A DNA stretch of 13,617 nt from Firmicutes bacterium ZCTH02-B6 (GTDB lineage Bacteria > Bacillota > Limnochordia > Limnochordales > ZCTH02-B6): NCBI GenBank assembly GCA_002159155.1, contig LZRQ01000091.1:1-13617 (forward strand). The letters run 5' to 3'. This document shows positions 13,219-13,617 of the stretch, one piece after another. Both the position numbers and the translations under genes were made by a program. Within the stretch, counting starts at the first letter, position 1. The number at the start of each line of letters is the position of its first letter. The notes beneath the pieces were generated by a model, which was given only the letters and a program-made list of their open reading frames with translations, had not been told where the DNA came from and did no database searches.

Positions 13219-13617
13219 TCACGCCACTTCCGCAACAGCCTCGTCCCCGCGAAAAACGGTTCGCGCATGAAACTCCTTTCCTATCAGCCAACTGTAGCGG
13301 CTTGCTTTCGAGATTAACATGGTGTCGGAGTAAACCCACGTTGCGGGCTTCCATAGCCCCATCGGATAAACCTCACGCGACTCGGGAGACAGAACAACCT
13401 CCATACCGGGAACCGTCCAAGTCCGGGTTGGCCGGATTCCGACACAGTAGGATTGTTGCAATACTGAGTCCATCACGACTTCGTCCGCGTCGGCGTTATC
13501 CGGCAACGATTCAACCACCAGACCGGCACGCTCCAACAACTGGACAAACTCGTCGTCGGTCATCTCTTCAAGTTCTCTCAGCAGCCGCTGGAAGTCTTCC
13601 TCGCGCACGTCACACTC
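13219..13617 (-). CDS. Unrecognised protein upstream of SecB-like gene (partial at window edge)
   Basis: The frame is open to the right edge; a GTG at 13608 could be the start (129 residues) but has no visible ribosome site, so the gene may extend beyond the window. The N-terminus is a charged helical segment (EEDFQRLLRELEEMTDDEFVQLLERAG). The rest is Trp/Tyr-containing and mixed (RTWTVPGMEVVL, GLWKPATWVYSDTMLI) and ends RTVFRGDEAVAEVA. No helix-turn-helix, nuclease or transmembrane motif is evident. It ends 5 nt before the SecB-like gene and shares its lower GC content, so the two form one unit. Confidence 0.55.
   Translation of the reverse strand, partial: ECDVREEDFQRLLRELEEMTDDEFVQLLERAGLVVESLPDNADADEVVMDSVLQQSYCVGIRPTRTWTVPGMEVVLSPESREVYPMGLWKPATWVYSDTMLISKASRYSWLIGKEFHARTVFRGDEAVAEVA

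Noticed and set aside
1..13617. CRISPR arrays, tRNA or rRNA genes, insertion-sequence ends
   Set aside because: No regularly spaced repeats, cloverleaf-forming sequence, rRNA signature or transposase motif was found on either strand.

Overview
The window is a GC-rich bacterial segment whose genes sit head to tail on the minus strand from about 8.3 kb down to the left edge, with a plus-strand pair of genes, one minus-strand orphan and a compositionally different right end. It most resembles a chromosome or metagenome contig from a high-GC bacterium, possibly a Bacillota lineage such as Limnochordia or Symbiobacteria. That assignment is a guess: no rRNA or core phylogenetic marker is present, and the importer's binding protein has a cleavable signal peptide without a lipobox, which suits a diderm envelope.

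Left and centre (1-8342, minus strand). In transcription order this reads: ROK-family repressor (8279-6795), an argininosuccinate-lyase-like enzyme (6694-5204), an amidohydrolase (5211-4420, overlapping the lyase by 8 nt), then a complete ABC importer made of binding protein (4163-3111), two permeases (3009-2122 and 2119-1331) and ATPase (1325-231), and finally a second amidohydrolase that runs off the left edge (181-). Together it looks like one catabolic locus: uptake of a small solute, C-N cleavage by the lyase, hydrolysis by two metal-dependent amidohydrolases, and local control by the ROK protein, which has a palindromic AT-rich candidate operator in its own promoter region. The substrate cannot be read from the sequence. 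The ROK protein has lost the sugar-contacting/zinc His and all zinc-site Cys residues, which argues against a sugar effector. The ASL-like lyase and the divergent saccharopine-dehydrogenase-like enzyme both belong to families that work on secondary-amine C-N bonds, so an N-substituted amino acid or aminopolycarboxylate is my preferred inference.

Middle (8551-10555). On the plus strand is a fragment of a family-5-type uracil-DNA glycosylase (C-terminal third only), then an intact saccharopine/lysine-dehydrogenase-like oxidoreductase (8886-10109). A convergent hairpin separates the latter from a small unrecognised minus-strand gene (10555-10142).

Right (10556-13617). A structured 325-nt leader with two similar hairpins precedes a methyl-accepting chemotaxis protein with almost no extracytoplasmic sensor (10881-12398). 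After a gene-free stretch, a lower-GC minus-strand pair reaches the right edge: an unrecognised gene (13617-13219) and a SecB-like chaperone (13213-12740). This looks like acquired DNA and recalls chaperone-linked toxin-antitoxin arrangements, although no recognisable toxin is visible.

The first 82 bases form a perfect spacer-less palindrome. It breaks a reading frame and is most likely a fold-back artefact at a contig end.
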